From assembly GCA_934678955.1 (NCBI GenBank), contig CAKUSI010000230.1, positions 1 through 6,289 on the forward strand: a DNA stretch of 6,289 bases, given 5' to 3'. Positions within the stretch are counted from its first letter, which is position 1, and each line of letters opens with the position of its first letter. This document shows positions 5,527 to 6,289 of the stretch, in pieces. A program made the translations under genes and the position numbers. The notes under the pieces are model-generated. The model was not told the origin of the DNA. It did not search any database and saw nothing but the letters and a program-made list of their open reading frames with translations. This DNA is from an uncultured Austwickia sp. (lineage in GTDB: Bacteria; Actinomycetota; Actinomycetes; Actinomycetales; Dermatophilaceae).

Positions 5527-5904
5527 ATGGCACGTCTCGTTGGAGTGGACCTGCCGCGCGAGAAGCGCGTGGCGATCGCACTCACCTACATCTTCGGCGT
5601 GGGACGCACCCGCGCCGAGCAGGCCGTCGAGGCCACCGGGATCGACCCGGCGACCCGGGTCAAGGACCTCACCGAGGCCCAGCTGGTCGCGCTGCGCGAC
5701 TTCCTCGAGGGCAGCTTCAAGCTCGAGGGTGACCTGCGCCGCGAGATTGCGGCCGATATCCGTCGCAAGAAGGAGATCGGCAGCTACCAGGGCCTGCGGC
5801 ACCGTCGCGGCCTGCCCGTCCGTGGCCAGCGGACCAAGACCAACGCGCGCACCCGCAAGGGTCCCAAGCGCACCGTCGCGGGCAAGAAGAAGGCCGGCAA
5901 GTAA
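5527..5904 (+). CDS. rpsM: 30S ribosomal protein S13
   Basis: S13 sits in the head of the small subunit, contacts the P-site tRNA through its basic tail and forms bridges to the large subunit. The 125-residue protein starts [20 protein letters not shown], with the helix-two-turns-helix region [14 protein letters not shown] at 21-34. It carries the family signature [14 protein letters not shown] at 88-101. The tail [20 protein letters not shown] (102-121) and the following KAGK are strongly basic, as expected. The ATG at 5527 is fixed by this N-terminus. Upstream there is only GAGAGA (5511-5516), a poor ribosome binding site, and an unusually AT-rich ACATATCT just before the start. The rpsK gene follows after 45 bases, matching the alpha operon order rpsM-rpsK(-rpsD-rpoA). 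Confidence 0.98.
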   Translation: MARLVGVDLPREKRVAIALTYIFGVGRTRAEQAVEATGIDPATRVKDLTEAQLVALRDFLEGSFKLEGDLRREIAADIRRKKEIGSYQGLRHRRGLPVRGQRTKTNARTRKGPKRTVAGKKKAGK

Positions 5905-5949
5905 GCCGCCGCCCGCCACGACACCGGATGTAGGAGAGAGCAGACACTC

Positions 5950-6289
5950 ATGCCCCCTAAGAGCAGGATGGCCTCCGGCGGCGCCAAGAAGGTGCGTCGC
6001 AAGGAAAAGAAGAACGTCGCGCACGGCCACGCGCACATCAAGAGCACGTTCAACAACACGATCGTCTCGATCACCGACCCCACGGGCGCCGTGATCTCCT
6101 GGGCCTCCGCGGGCCAGGTCGGCTTCAAGGGTTCGCGCAAGTCCACCCCGTTCGCCGCGCAGATGGCCGCCGAGGCGGCCGCTCGCCGGGCGATGGAGCA
6201 CGGCATGCGCAAGGTCGACGTCTTCGTCAAGGGCCCGGGCTCCGGTCGCGAGACCGCGATCCGTTCCCTCACCGCGACCGGCCTGGAGG
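5950..6289 (+). CDS. rpsK: 30S ribosomal protein S11, N-terminal 113 residues (3' truncated by window)
   Basis: S11 lies on the platform of the small subunit and, with S6, S18 and S21, lines the path of mRNA near the E site and the anti-Shine-Dalgarno end. The frame is open to the window end and covers 113 residues; roughly 20 more would be expected. The basic N-terminus ([19 protein letters not shown], 4-22) is followed by [19 protein letters not shown] (29-47). Then come [20 protein letters not shown] (50-69), [16 protein letters not shown] and [17 protein letters not shown], all conserved S11 blocks. The ATG at 5950 gives the family N-terminus MPPKSR; AGGAG at 5932-5936 is present but 13 bases away. 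A second in-frame ATG at 5968 would lose six residues and is less likely. The gene lies 45 bases after rpsM and is presumably co-transcribed. Confidence 0.98.
   Translation, partial: MPPKSRMASGGAKKVRRKEKKNVAHGHAHIKSTFNNTIVSITDPTGAVISWASAGQVGFKGSRKSTPFAAQMAAEAAARRAMEHGMRKVDVFVKGPGSGRETAIRSLTATGLE

Noticed and set aside
4753..6201. Long open frame (482 codons) on the - strand across infA, rpmJ, rpsM and rpsK
   Set aside because: It covers four clear ribosomal/translation genes on the other strand and shows no recognisable domain; it is a GC-bias artefact.
5968..6289. Alternative rpsK start at the second Met
   Set aside because: The upstream ATG gives the conserved MPPKSR terminus and is preceded by AGGAG, so the longer form is preferred.
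1..6289. Mobile elements, CRISPR arrays, tRNA or rRNA genes
   Set aside because: No transposase or integrase motif, no regularly spaced repeats, and no cloverleaf or rRNA signature was seen on either strand.

Overview
This window is the distal part of a bacterial ribosomal-protein supercluster (end of the spc operon running into the alpha operon). All genes lie on the + strand. The order is rplR (3' end) - rpsE - rpmD - rplO - secY - adk - map - infA - rpmJ - rpsM - rpsK (5' part). High GC, strongly GC-ending codons, the adk-map pair after secY, infA-rpmJ before rpsM, a 73-residue IF-1, an S5 with an Arg/Gly-rich N-terminus and TANNNT-type -10 motifs all point to a high-GC actinobacterium (class Actinomycetes). 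I cannot place it more closely from this stretch; some proteins recall the Frankia/Micromonospora side of the class, but that is an impression.

Layout. Bases 1-1445 hold the tightly packed ribosomal genes rplR, rpsE, rpmD and rplO, with a 1-base overlap and a 2-base gap, evidently one translationally linked unit. Bases 1446-1621 are a structured gap with a very strong GC hairpin, an extended -10-like motif and two smaller hairpins. The secY gene (translocon) starts with GTG at 1622. A 211-base gap (2933-3143) with a TAGGAT motif and two leader hairpins precedes adk, which is followed after 10 bases by map. A 272-base gap (4600-4871) holds a TAGACT motif and a long presumed leader before infA. 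The small rpmJ gene (5206-5319) sits between infA and a 207-base hairpin-rich leader of rpsM. The rpsK gene runs off the window end.

How the genes work together. Ribosomal proteins L18, S5, L30, L15, L36, S13 and S11 build the ribosome, and IF-1 starts translation. SecY is the channel for exported and membrane proteins, methionine aminopeptidase trims nascent N-termini, and adenylate kinase balances adenine nucleotides. The three longest gaps (before adk, infA and rpsM) and the hairpin before secY probably divide the cluster into separately tuned transcription units.

No mobile element, CRISPR array, tRNA/rRNA gene or unknown accessory system is visible; this is a conserved housekeeping locus. 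The points most worth a second look are a pair of predicted extracytoplasmic cysteines in SecY, the hairpin/promoter overlap before secY, and a Gln in the spectinomycin-contact loop of S5. I see no previously undescribed system here.
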